NCBI GenBank assembly: GCA_018398585.1
Contig: JAGTTD010000012.1
Span: 24,189,036 to 24,253,035, forward strand
Direction of reading: 5' to 3'
Source: Simmondsia chinensis
Taxonomy: Eukaryota; Streptophyta; Magnoliopsida; Caryophyllales; Simmondsiaceae
Length of the DNA: 64,000 bases
Shown: in pieces, positions 11,072 to 22,799 of the stretch
How positions within the stretch are numbered: position 1 is the stretch's first letter
Layout: the number at the start of each line of letters is the position of its first letter
Position numbers and translations under genes: made by a program
The notes under the pieces: model-generated
What the model saw: only the letters and a program-made list of their open reading frames with translations
Database searches by the model: none
What the model was told of the DNA's origin: nothing

Positions 11072-12120
11072 AACACATCCAACAATCCCCCAAATGATTT
11101 AATTTGCGGGTTTAGAAAGAAAATAACTAAGCAAAAGAAATCACACTTAATGATATCGATATCTTTTGGACTTGAATTGATATCTAGTAAGTATGCATGT
11201 CTCACAATCTTACAAGGTGAATTAAGTCTTGAACTTGAAAGGTTATTCCAAAAACATATAGACCCACTATATTTAATTTTAGTATTGAGATTCTCGCAAG
11301 TGAGTCCATCAAGTATGTTGCCCCATGCCATCTTAACAAGCTATTGACATCATTAGGAGCATTAAATTCAACCTCAACATCCTGGAAGAAACAAAAATAC
11401 ATATACTACCATTAGGTCGGAATGGGTAGTGAACACAATTTCCTAACCCTTGACTTTGTTTGACCCATTGAACCTGGAAGTTACTTTAACTTGGGTATCT
11501 ATCAAGATTGGGTCATAATATAGGCTTAAACTCCATTCCCATGTTATATCATAAACTGGCCCTCTTAAAGACCTGTTGTATAAGTCACCTTCTTAAAAGG
11601 CATTTAGTATAAGTTGCCTTCTTAAAAGGCCTTTAATAGATCACCTATTAAGTCTCACTGCTTTAACTTGAGTAAGATCACATTATCCTCAATCAAGTGT
11701 CTTAGAACACCAAGTCTAAGGCAAATATGCCTTCGGTTGCCAAACTCATCAAGTGTACAGTGCCTCACACCATCGTTTAAGGACTATAGGTTAGGTTGAG
11801 CATCAAGCTCAACCTTCACAACTAGTATTTTAACACTAAAATAAAATATTTGGTCAATGCCAACATCATTTAAAAATTGGTCTTCCCTCACAATAAGGCA
11901 TCTGCAACAAGCACCTGCACAATGAGCCATTTGCAACAAGCACGTTCACATTGAAGCATTGCAAGAAGCTGTTAACCAACTAGCTTCATATCCTGCCAAC
12001 TCATAAGCAACACATAACAGTGAAAAGTACAGTATATCAATAGAACACAACTCCAATTCAAGTATGCACATTGTACTAACTATGTACATGATTAGTTGGC
12101 AAGTAGATATATACTACATT
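11072..12120 (-). mobile_element. internal part of the same LTR element, non-coding
   Basis: There is no reading frame longer than 90 codons and none that looks like a known protein. 11741-11815 ('aactcatcaagtgtacagtg' ... 'ggttaggttgagcatca') clearly matches 56848-56925 inside the complete non-coding element at 55328-61084. This places the fragment in the same broad group of large non-coding (LARD-like) elements. 'aagtcaccttcttaaaaggc' is repeated in tandem at about 11580-11630. Confidence 0.55.
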
Positions 12121-12549
12121 GTAGCACCTACTATTTAAAATATTGGGAAATCGTACGAAATGGACCCCCCAGCCCCCCTTTAATCTTTTTTAGACCCCCT
12201 TAACCCAAAATAGATCTTTTTGGACAAAATTGCCCCTCCCACTTCAAAACCTAACCTGTGCACTCCCCCCCCCCCCCCCCACTTCTCTCTCCTCATTTAA
12301 TGCATAGCAGGCAAAATGATACTTTTTTGACTTTTTTCATTCTTTCTTTCAATTTTTTTCCCGCCCATTTGTTTTCCATCTATCATATCTCATTCTCTCC
12401 CTCCTTTTTTTGAACAGAGATATCGCATTCTCTCTTCTTTCTTCTTCTTCTCTTATTTTCGAATTTTTTTGTCAAAAAAAAAATATTATTTTCGAATTTT
12501 CGAGCTCCATTCTTGGCATCCTGCATGTTTCCTCGTCCTACTTGGGTCT
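12121..12549. other. C- and T-rich segment before the tandem array, possible MULE end
   Basis: No gene. 'gggaaatcgtacgaaatgga' at about 12149 followed by C-rich sequence resembles the ends of some Mutator-like elements, but no partner end was found. A run of 16 C lies at 12265-12280 and pyrimidine-rich tracts at 12340-12450. If the resemblance is real, the tandem array to the right would be inside the element. Confidence 0.3.
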
Positions 12550-15500
12550 TTGGGTAAAATCATACACGGTGTACAGTAAGTTTTAATAGTCTAAAATCAA
12601 TATTTGCATTTTTTTTTCAAGTTTTACTGGTATAATAGTGTAAATCAACTTTTATAAGTGTGTTTCAAGTAATTATTGGTGTATGTTGAATCATACACTG
12701 TGTACGATTGGTTATATTGGTGTAAAATCAACTTATATTAGTGTATTTGAAGTAAATAGTGGTGTATGATCAATCATACACAATGTATGATGAGTTTTAA
12801 TGGTCTAAAATCAATATTTGTATATTTTTTTTCAAGTTTTGCTGGTATAATGGTGTAAAATCAACCTTTATAAGTGTGTTTCAAATAATTATTGGTGTAT
12901 GTTGAATCATACACTGTGTATGATGGGTTACATTGGTGTAAAATCAACTTATATTAGTGTATTTGAAGTAAATAGTGGTGTATGATCAATCATACACAAT
13001 GTATGATGAGTTTTAAAGGTCTAAAATCAATATTTGCATTTTTTTTTTCAAATTTTGCTGGTATAATAGTGTAAAATCAACCTTTATAAGTGTGTTTCAA
13101 GTAATTATTGGTGTATGTCGAATCATACACTGTGTATGATGGGTTATATTGGTGTAAAATCAACTTATATTAGTGTATTTGAAGTAAATAGTGGTGTATG
13201 ATCAATAATACACAATGTATGATGAGTTTTAATTCTCTAAAATCAATATTTGCATTTTTTTTCAAATTTTACTGGTATAATAGTGTAAAATCAACCTTTA
13301 TAAGTGTGTTTTGAGTAATTATTAGTGTATGTTGAATCATACACCATGTATGATGGGTTATATTGGTATAAAATCAACTTATATTAGTGTATTTGTAGTA
13401 AATAGTGGTGTATGATCAATCATACACAATGTATGATGAGTTTTAATGGTCTAAAATCAATATTTGCATGTATTTTTTTCAAATTTTGCTGGTATAATAG
13501 TGTAAAATCAACCTTTACAAGTGTGTTTTGAGTAATTATTGGTGTATGTTGAATCATACACTGTGTATGATTGGTTATATTGTTGTAAAATCAACTTATA
13601 TTAGTGTATTTGTAGTAAATAGTGGTGTATGATCAATCATACGCAATGTATGATGAGTTTTAATGGTCTAAAATCAACATTTGCATGTTTTTTTTCAAGT
13701 TTTGCTGGTATAATGGTGTAAAATCAACCTTTATAAGTGTGTTTCAAGTAATTATCGGTGTATGTTGAATCATACACTGTGTATGATGGGTTATATTGGT
13801 GTAAAATGAACTTATATGAGTGTATTTGAAGTAAATAGTGGTGTATGATCAATCATACACAACGTATGATGAGTTTTAATGGTCTAAAATCAATATTTGC
13901 ATTTTTTTTCAAATTTTGCTGGTATAATAGTGTAAAATCAACCTTTATAAGTGTGTTTCAAGTAATTATTGGTGTATGTTGAATCATACACTGTGTATGA
14001 TGGCTATATTGGTGTAAAATCAACTTATATTAGTGTATTTGAAGTAAATAGTAGTGTATGATCAATCGTACACAATGTATGATGAGTTTTAATGGTCTAA
14101 AATCAATAGTTGCATGTTTTTTTTAAATTTTGCTGGTATAATAGTGTAAAATCAACCTTTATAAGTGTGTTTTGAGTAATTATTGGTGTATGTTGAATCA
14201 TACACTGTGTATGATTGGTTATATTGGTGTAAAATCAACTTATATTGGTGTATTTGTAGTAAATAGTGGCGTATGATCAATCAGACACAATGTATGATGA
14301 GTTTTAATGGTCTAAAATCAACATTTGCATTTTTTTTCAAGTTTTGCTGGTATAATGGTGTAAAATCAACCTTTATAAGTGTGTTTCAAGTAATTATTGG
14401 TGTATGTTGAATCATACACTGTGTATGATGGGTTATATTAGTGTAAAATTAACTTATATTAGTGTATTTGAAGTAAATAGCGGTGTATGATCAATCATAC
14501 ACAATGTATGACGAGTTTTAATGGTGTAAAATCAACATTTGCATGTTTTTTTCAAGTTTTGCTAGTATGAAGGTGTAAAATCAACTGTTACTAGTGTGTT
14601 TCAAGTAATTATTGGTGTATGTTAAATCATACACTGTGTATGGTGGGTTATATTGGTGTAAAATCAACTTATATTAGTGTATTTGAAGTAAATAGTGGTG
14701 TATGATCAATCATACACAATGTATGATGAGTTTTAATGGTCTAAAATCAATATTTGCATGTTTTTTTTAAAGTTTTGTTGGTATAATAGTGTAAAATCAA
14801 CCTTTATAAGTGTGTTTCAAGTAATTATTAGTGTATGTTGAATCATACACTGTGTATGATGGGTTATATTTGTGTAAAATTAATTTATATTAGTGTATTT
14901 GAAGTAAATAGTGGTATATGATCAATCATACACAATGTATGATGAGTTTTAATGGTTTAAAATCAATATTTGCTTTTTTTTTCAAATTTTGCTGGTATAA
15001 TAGTGTAAAATCAACCTTTATAAGTGTGTTTTGAGTAATTATTGGTATATGTTGAATCATACACTATGTATGATTGGTTATATTGGTGTAAAATCAACTT
15101 ATATTAGTGTATTTGTAGTAAATAATGGTGTATGATCAATCATACACAATGTATGATGAGTTTTAATCGTCTAAAATGAACATTTGCATGTTTTTTTCAA
15201 GTTTTGCTGGTATAATGGTGTAAAATCAACCTTTATAAGTGTGTTTCAAGTAATTATCGGTGTATGGTGAATCATACACTGTGTATGATGGGTTTTATTG
15301 GTGTAAAATCAACTTATGTTAGTGTATTTAAAGTAAATAGTAGTGTATGATCAATCATACACAATGTATGATGAGTTTTAATGGTCTAAAATCAATATTT
15401 GCAATTTTTTTTTCAAATTTTGCTGGTATAATAGTGTAAAATCAACCTTTATAAGTGTGTTTCAAGTAATTATTGGTATATGTTGAATCATACACTATGT

Positions 15501-16237
15501 ATGATGGGTTATATTAGTATAAAATCAACTTATATTAGTGTATTTGAAGTAAATAGTGGTGTATGATCAATCATACACCATGTATGATGAGTTTTAATGG
15601 TCTAAAATCAATATTTGCATTTTTTTTCAAATTTTGCTAGTATAATAGTGTAAAATCGACCTTTATAAGTGTGTTTTGAGTAATTATTGGTGTATGTTGA
15701 GTCATACACTGTGTATAATTGGTTATATTGGTGTAAAATCAACTTATATTAGTGTATTTGTAGTAAATAGTGGTGTATGATCAATCATACACAATGTATG
15801 ATGAGTTTTAATGGTCTAAAATTAACATTTGCATGTTTTTTTTTCAAGTTTTGCTGGTATAATGGTGTAAAATCAATCTTTATAAGTGTGTTTCAAGTAA
15901 TTATCAGTGTATGTTGAATCATACACTGTGTATGATGGGTTATATTGGTGTAAAATCAACTTATATTAGTGTATTTGAATTAAATAGTGGTGTATGATCA
16001 ATCATACACAATGTATGATGAGTTTTAATGGTATAAAATCAACATTTGCATTTTTTTTCATGTTTTGCTGGTATGAAGGTGTAAAATCAACCTTTATAAG
16101 TGTGTTTCAAGTAATTATCGGTGTATGATTGGTTATATTGGTGTAAAATTAACTTTTATAAGTGTGTTTCAAGTAATTATTGGTGTATGTTGAATCATAC
16201 ATTGTGTATGATGGGGTATATTGGTGTAAAATCAACT
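12550..16237. repeat. tandem array of about 17 palindrome-rich 215-bp units
   Basis: The word 'aaaatcaacttatatt' recurs at 12724, 12940, 13156, 13370, 13587 and so on to 15952, giving a period of 213-217 bp. Each unit has two related halves of about 83 bp, both starting 'gtgtaaaatcaac', separated by about 48 bp containing a T-run and 'ttttgctggtataat'. Every unit holds near-perfect palindromes: GTGTATGATCAATCATACAC and ATCATACACTGTGTATGAT, plus a third weaker one. Units differ from each other by a few per cent. It does not code for protein. The last unit is incomplete and breaks off where the LINE begins. Confidence 0.9.
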
Positions 16238-16399
16238 TGAAACGTCCTCTCCTCCATAACTTCCTCTGGCAACGTCCGTCCCCACCCCCTCGTAGTGCTC
16301 CCTCTCAATCCCAGTTTGACTTCCACCACCAAAAAGTCCAAAATTCATCACCTACTCCGTTTGTCCTCTGTCCTTTGTCCTTTGGTGAACCCTAAAGTC

Positions 16400-16989
16400 A
16401 TGTCCTCCTCATTTACTATCTTTGACTATTCCCAACCTTAAATCCGAGGTTGGTGGAGTCTTAAAAGCTGCCTAACCCCCACTTTTTCTTCCCAATTTCT
16501 CTGACCTTCTCATCCCTCCCTTCTAGGTTGGTGGAGCCTTCATTCTTTGTCCAACCCCTCTGTTATTTCCCCTGCCTTAGGTCTATTTAAACTATCTCCT
16601 CGCAATTCAGTCCAATGAAATCCCACATCTATCTGCTCTTAATAATCCAACAAATACAAACATCTATATCTCCTGTTCTACCTAGTTAATTTTTGATGGA
16701 GAAAACACCTTGGCATGAATTTTGCTGAACAGAGCTTGGTAACCTTCGATTGCCTCGATCTCAAAGAAGACGGCGAATTCAACCAAGCTTTGGAAACCAG
16801 AACCTTGTTTGGGAAGATTTTGTCTGACAAAGCGCTCAAAGTTGGTCTAGTAAGGGCCACTCTTGGAAAAGCTTAGTAACTAAAAAGTAAACTCAGAATC
16901 CATAAAGTTGAACCCAATCTATTCCTGTTTGTTTTTTAGAAGAAAGTTGATAGAAACAGGGTGTACAAGTGGCATTCCTTGGCCCATTA
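16400..16989 (+). pseudogene. LINE ORF1, N-terminal part (DUF4283-like)
   Basis: A likely start codon is at 16400 (a frame starting MSSSFTIFDYSQP). Later pieces read 'EFNQALETRTLFGKILSDKA' followed by 'LVRATLGKA' (16770-16875) and 'KVDRNRVYKW' (16943-16972). These are blocks of the N-terminal domain of plant LINE ORF1 proteins, which bind nucleic acid. Stops and frameshifts break it. Its continuation lies beyond the hAT insertion, at 19221. Confidence 0.65.
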
Positions 16990-17412
16990 CCGACTCCAAG
17001 AGGTGGCCAGTGGGCCAGGTCCCCCCGCAACCTGGCTCGGCCCACCCCGGCCCGCTACTATAGCGGGCTGGGCCTCAGCCCCCCTAATATGGGGGAGGCC
17101 TAAGCCCGAGCCAGAACGGCATTAACCATTGCCCCCATATAATAATAAAAAAAATTTCTAATTTTTTTCTATAAATACTATTCTCATTTTCTTATTTCAC
17201 CACACAATAATTTCTCCAATTCTCTCTTCTCTACTTACTTTACTTACAACTTGCTTTAAATTTCTCACGTTCAAAGTTGCAACTGTATTTTGCTAGTAGA
17301 ATCTTGTAGAAGTTCAACTTTTAGTTTTTGCTTCGGTAAATTTAGTATTAAAATTTTATTTGTTTGTCATTTTTATTTACCTAATTTGCATTCACGGGTG
17401 CTATTATGGAGG

Positions 17413-18755
17413 CATGCCATCAGTGAGGGGATACAGTGCAAAATTTTTAGCATTACTTTTGATAATGCTTCAAACAATGATGCTTTTGTAAAACAATTAA
17501 TTAGGCATATTAGACTCATGTTAGATGGAAAATATTTCCATTTACGTTACATATGTCATATTCTGCATTTAATGGTAATGGATAGTTTAGAACTTATAGA
17601 TGCTTCTCTTGAGACTTTAAGAGAAATAACCATAGCAATTAAATCATCTGGAACTTGGAAAAGAAAATTTAAAGCTCTTTGTAAGACGCATGGTATTCAT
17701 TTTACACAATTTAAATTAGATACACGAACTAGGTGGTCATCCATGATAGAGATGTTGGAAAGAATATTACCGTACAAAGATGTTTTAATTGAATTTGTGC
17801 AGGACAGTCATTCAAATCTAAGGAGTTTTAATTTGTTTAACTCAGATTGGGATACAGTTAATGAAATCTGTAAATTTTTTATAATTTTTAAAGATGCTAC
17901 GACTTTTTTTTTTCTGGTTGTTATTATCCTACCATTCCACAAGCAATATCTAAACTTGCAGATATTGCTACTTGGATGGCAGAGAACAAATCCAACCCTG
18001 TGTTAACGAACTCTATTACTGCCATGAAGCTAAAATTTTATAAATACTATTCTAAATTATCACTAAAATATTATTTTGCCACAATTTTGATTCCCGCTAT
18101 AAACTTACGAGTTTACAATTATTTACATAATTTTTTGTTCGACAAACTAAATCCAACTAATAATGTAGCACCTTTTATTTTGCGAGTTAATACAGATTTA
18201 CGTGAATTTTTTTCCTCGTGTTCTCGAAGATTATCATCTGATAATCCACATGCTTCTTCTATATCATCCTTTACATCCTTCGGTAAAAGAAAATCATATA
18301 CATGGGATTTGTTGGACCGATTGAAGCCCAAACAAAATCCCACGTCATATGATAAATTAGATTTTTCCTTGCATTGGCCTATGCTCGAGTTCTACCCGAC
18401 GCAGGCGACTTCTTATTTTGATATTCTGCAATGGTGGTGTTCTAATCAAGCTCAATATCCCGTGCTTTCCACCATAGCACGTGATATACTAATGTGTCCA
18501 GTGTCTTTAGTAGCATCAGAGTGTGCTTTTAGTATAGGTGGCAGGTTGATTGGATCCAAAAGAGCAAAGCTAGCACCGTTCAGCTTAGAAATGTTGGTGT
18601 GCTTGAAAGATTGGTTGCATGTAGCGGATAGAGAGCAAGATCGACTAAAGTTGGGTTCATCGAGTGACGAAGAAGACGACCGTACCACTGATACGACAAG
18701 TTCAGCACCAACCACTGCCAGTTTAGACGAAGTTAATTTATTTATATTGTTGTAA
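17413..18755 (+). pseudogene. hAT transposase remnant
   Basis: The protein would cut and join transposon ends. The first part (to about 17906) has the catalytic-domain blocks 'ITFDNASNNDAFV', 'YICHILHLMVMDSLELID' and 'TRTRWSSMIEML'. After a frameshift near 17907-17975 the second part (17976-18755) carries the C-terminal hAT dimerisation block 'YPVLSTIARDILMCPVSLVA' followed by 'SECAFSIGGR' and 'LVCLKDWL'. The N-terminal BED zinc finger and the first third of a normal hAT transposase are missing; a deletion between the promoter-like part and about 17403 would explain this. There is one frameshift and no intact start, so it is inactive. Confidence 0.85.
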
Positions 18756-19027
18756 TTCTATTTCTTTATAATATATTTTCTTTTATATAATATATTTGTA
18801 ATTTTAAATAGTGGGATCATATTGATATAGTTGTATTTGTTAACAATCTATGATACATTTTATTTTATTAAATATATTTATAATTATAATTGTGTTGTAT
18901 TGCATTTGTATGTTATATTATTTATCAATAAATTATAATTATTTTTGGTCAAAATGAATGTATATATTTATAATTTTACAAGGCACTGTTATAATTGTAT
19001 TATATGTTATATTATATGATGTAATAC

Positions 19028-19030
<3 letters not shown>

Positions 19031-19064
<34 letters not shown>

Positions 19065-19079
19065 CATATATAAAATTAA

Positions 19080-19113
<34 letters not shown>
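19031..19113. repeat. TA microsatellite and run of 31 G
   Basis: (TA)n at about 19031-19060, then G x 31 at 19083-19113, inside the right end of the hAT element. Long G runs are hard to sequence, so the length may be wrong. Confidence 0.85.
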
Positions 19114-19114
<1 letters not shown>

Positions 19115-19220
19115 AGGGGGAGCCGGGCCAAGCCCGGACCTGGGCCCGGTCCTGGGCTGGGCCCGCGGGCCCGAGCCAAAACTCGGCCCAGCCCGGCATG
19201 TGGCCACCTCTAACGACCCC

Positions 19221-19615
19221 CTTTTGGGTATCAAGGAATGGCCAAGGAACTCTCCATTCTCCAAATTTGACTTTTGCACCTATAAATCCTGGATCCAAGT
19301 CCATAGGCTCCCCCTTAATATGATGACTCTGGAAAATGCACTCAAAATCGACAAACTCTTACCTAATGTCATAGCAATTGATATGGACAAGGACACACTC
19401 TCTATGGTGTTAGTTCATTAGGATGAAAGTTGAAATAAACCACGACTGGCCCTTGAAAAAGGGATTTCTCCCTAGGAGAAAGGGTAAAATAGAATCTGGA
19501 TCCAATTTAAATACGAGAGATTGGGTGACTTTTGTTATGCTTGTGGAAAAAAATTGGTCATGTTCGAAAATACTGTCCCAACAAAGAGACATCCTTGAAT
19601 GTTCCTCGATATGAC
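19221..19615 (+). pseudogene. LINE ORF1, C-terminal part with zinc knuckle
   Basis: This continues the ORF1 domain cut by the hAT. The read 'DPLLGIKEWPRNSPFSKFDF' and 'NMMTLENALKIDKLLPNVIA' is typical of plant LINE ORF1. A frameshift follows, and then the remains of a CCHC zinc knuckle (a C-A/V-C-K-N-W type stretch near 19525-19575). The product would bind LINE RNA. Confidence 0.7.
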
Positions 19616-20329
19616 AACAAGTTTAAAGCTAGATAATTTTACTTGAAGAAAATTGATCTCGGATCCCCAAAATTGCCTTCCCCAAGTGGAAAACACGACA
19701 AGATCGACCTTGATACCCATTATAGAAAGGAGAAAGAGGCAAACCTTAATTAGGCTTTGTTCACTTTGAAGACCATGGACCAACCAATTGCTGAAGAGGG
19801 TGAATGAATTTTGGCTCCTTTAAAAGGGGCACTCCATAACATGTTTGGGATGATAGTAAATGGACGTTTTGTGGTCTAACAAGAAAGGCAAGCACAACTG
19901 TAATGAGCCCTCGGGTGCACTTGTTATAAGTAAGAAAGTAAAATATATGCTATAAGATATGATCTCAGACTTTGTTCATAAAGATAGTAGAGGGAATTGG
20001 GTCCTTGGTCATTCCATTTCAAGGGATGAGTCCAATATACTCAGGGGCATCTTTGTAGAACAGGGACTAGTTATTGGACACTTTTCGTAAGGAACAAGTA
20101 ATGTCAATAGCTTGTTGGGTCCGGGGGGTATGGCAAGGCTTAGAAAGATCAAGAGGGTTGCAAGGTCCAGCGGCCGATGTTGCATGTACTCTAAGGCTGT
20201 AATTTCCCCATCTGTTAATCCTAGTCCTTCAATCATAGAGCTGAAGGAGGTCGATGAATCATGTAATGAGTTCCCGATTCTCCATAGGCTTACGACGATT
20301 GTCCTAGAACAACTACCTTGGGAGCCATG
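19616..20329 (+). other. LINE ORF1-ORF2 spacer
   Basis: Degenerate sequence between the zinc knuckle of ORF1 and the start of the endonuclease. Only short frames are seen (for example 20112-20330, 72 codons, which ends at the endonuclease start). No domain was recognised. Confidence 0.4.
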
Positions 20330-21100
20330 AGTATTATTTGTTGGAACTATTAGGGATTAGATTGATCCCTGACAGTTCAAGCCCTCAAGGAGCATAGTTC
20401 CAAAGTCCGACCCTTTTATTCTTTTTTGTTTGAATCTAAGCAAAAGTATGAAGTTTTTAGCAGAAGAGCTACTTCTTTGGGTTTCCTGTCATTCTTTACA
20501 ATGGAGCCCATTGGAATGGACATGCTTCTTGCTCTCATATGGTCCATTAATGTCTCCTCATTGATCATCTTCTCCTCTAACAATTTCATAATAAGTGAAA
20601 TCGAGGAAATTTGTATCGACAAAAAATAGTTCCATGTGTTTGTATGTGGTGAACTATATAGGACAAGAAGAGCAAGATTTTAGGCCAATCTCTCTTTGAC
20701 CTATTAGACATTAATTGGCCTTTCTCTATTTTAGGGGATTTAAACTTCCATTACTTTGGCTGATGAAATAATTTACAGCTCCGAGATCAACAAGAGCCAA
20801 CTCAGATGGGTGCTTAATTTTTTCGATTCTTGTTACCTCCTTGAAATTTCTCCCTCCAGTTGTCATTGTAGTGGTTTAACAACCTACCTGGAGTTAGAAA
20901 TATCAAGGTGTGCATTGGCAAAGCTGCTGTGAATGCCAAATGGTTGATGAGGTTCCCAAATGCTCATGTGTCCCTCCTACCGACCGTTGGGTCCAACCGT
21001 TCTCTTTTGATCTTCTCCATCTATGGTGATATTACTGGCCACACAAGAGACCTTAACTTTGAATCCAAGTGGCTACTCTAGGATGACTATCATGAAACAA
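20330..21100 (+). pseudogene. LINE ORF2 endonuclease domain, degraded
   Basis: It begins at an ATG (20328-20330 region) with 'MSIICWNY', the usual first strand of the apurinic-type endonuclease that nicks target DNA. Later blocks include 'MEPIGMDMLLALIWS' (20501-20550) and a 'GELYRTRRA' stretch (about 20650), both at the expected spacing. 'ILGDFN' type sequence appears near 20735 in a broken frame. Stops and frameshifts are frequent. Confidence 0.65.
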
Positions 21101-21489
21101 TGAATAATGATTGGTCTTTCCATGGGAATGGTTCGAGAAAATTTTTTTTTTTTAAACCGTAAAACTCATGAACTGCTGCAAAAAGCTCAAAGATTGGAGC
21201 AACTTATGCCATGAACGGAAAACAAAACTCCTTAGGGAGACTTTTCAAAGGCTCACGATGCTTCAATGTAGGTCTTGATCTTGAGAAGTTCTCACCGAAG
21301 AGAAAAAGTTGAAATCAGTTATCGAGAATGATTGGGAGGTGGAGGAAAGATTTTGGCTCGAGAGATCGGAGTTAATTGGTTATCTTTTGGTGACAGGAAT
21401 ACCCATTTCTTCCATGTATCCACCACCCAAAGAAAGAGACCAAATGTTATTCGTAGAATTTTGGGGCCCGATGGAACTTGGGTTGATGA

Positions 21490-22740
21490 TCTAAACTGTA
21501 CTGAGAACTTGGTGATGAACCATTTTTAGAGCTTTTATGAATCACGTCAGGTTTCCCAAGTTGATGAGGCTCTTGCTTCCATTCAGGACGATGTGACTGA
21601 TGATAGAATGCCACTCTTGTTGCCCTAGGCTCTCTTAAGGAAGTTTGTGCCATGGCCTACAGGGGCCTAAAAGCCTCGGCCTTGGATGGCTTCCTTGGTA
21701 TCTTTTATTCCATTTTCTAGGATGTTGTAACATATAACATTTTTCAGGTTGTTTGTGGTTTCTTTGATACCGAACATCTTCTCCATAACCTCAATGCCAC
21801 AAATATTATTATGATCCCTAAAGTTCCATGCCCCGACAAGCTCTCATAGTTTAGACAAATTAGCCTCCGTAATTTCAGTTACAAAATCATTTCAAAGATC
21901 ATGGCGAATAGGCTCTGTCCACTTCTGGACTAGCTCATCTTCCCAGCCAAAGCGGGCTTTGTTAAGGGGAGGCAAATCCAGGATAATATTGTTGTTGCCT
22001 AAGAAGTCTTCCATGCACCAAAAAATAGGAGGGCGGTAAATATTTTATTGTTATTAAACTTGACTTATCTAAAGCATAGGACCAGTTGGAATGGACTTTT
22101 CTTGAAAAATATGATATTAAAAAGGGGCTTCTCCCAATCTTTTGTCCACATGATTATGGAATGTGTTTGTACTGTTACTCCCTCCCCTATTATTAATGGG
22201 AAAGGGCTTCTCCCTTTTCTCATCAAGAGGGGGCTAAGACAAGGGGATTCCCTATCCCCTTATCTTTTCTGGTTGCTGATAGATTTCTTGTCAAAGATGA
22301 TTTTTGATGATGAGAATGTAGGTGAATGGAAAGGCCTGCATATTGAGAGAACTTGTCCCCCACTCACCCACCTTTTCTTTTCCGACGATAGTCTTTTATT
22401 CATGTAAGCTTCTACAAATGCATGTGGATATGTGAAAAGGATTATTAACCTCTTTTGTTTTGCTTTGGGGGAATTGGTGAATTTTTGAAAAATCTCAAAC
22501 AGTTTTGTGCTCCAATACCCTGGATCATCATATTAGGGATTGCAAGGATACCTTGGGTGTCGGGCTCATGGATGAGGAAGATATGTATCTTGGACTTCAG
22601 GTTCTTTGAAACTAGTTGAAGAAAAATGCACTTCAATTCTTCTATGAACTTATCAGAAAGAAAGTATAAGGTTGGAAAGCGAAGCTCCTTTCTTATGGTG
22701 GCTGTGAGACTCTCATCAAGTCTGTCCTCTCCTCTATTCC
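21490..22740 (+). pseudogene. LINE reverse transcriptase core, degraded
   Basis: The best part (22048-22407, 119 open codons) has 'GFSQSFVHMIMECVCTVTPS', 'RGLRQGDSLSPYLFWLLIDF' and the catalytic box as 'FSDDSLLFM' instead of the usual F/Y-A-D-D. The palm Asp pair is kept. Upstream (21640-22040), 'DGFLGIFY', 'IIMIPKVP' and 'KIMANRL' type blocks can be read between stops. RT copies LINE RNA into DNA at the nick. It is inactive here. Confidence 0.75.
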
Positions 22741-22799
22741 TTCTTATGTGATGCACTGCTACAAGATTCCTATCACTTTTGTAGTAAACTCAATAGTTT

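Larger units (their letters stand above)
16998..19212 (+). mobile_element. hAT transposon inserted in LINE ORF1
   Basis: The ends are AAGAGGTGGCCA (16998-17009) and its near inverse TGGCCACCTCTA (19201-19212), differing only at the outermost base as in Ac. The flanks 'ccgactcc' (16990-16997) and 'acgacccc' (19213-19220) agree at 6 of 8 positions, fitting an aged 8-bp hAT duplication. Removing the element restores the ORF1 reading order. Both subterminal regions are very GC-rich (16999-17120 and 19115-19200) with GGCC-type palindromes. The middle holds a hAT transposase remnant, a TATA-like 'ctataaatac' near 17170, a TA repeat and a run of 31 G. Confidence 0.85.

Noticed and set aside
12550..16237. 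CRISPR-like array of direct repeats with spacers
   Set aside because: Units are about 215 bp and similar over their whole length with no unique spacers, and the setting is a plant nuclear genome. It is a tandem repeat.
18939..19304. 121-codon - strand frame with a proline run
   Set aside because: It is made by the G31 and GC-rich end of the hAT element and crosses the transposon boundary.
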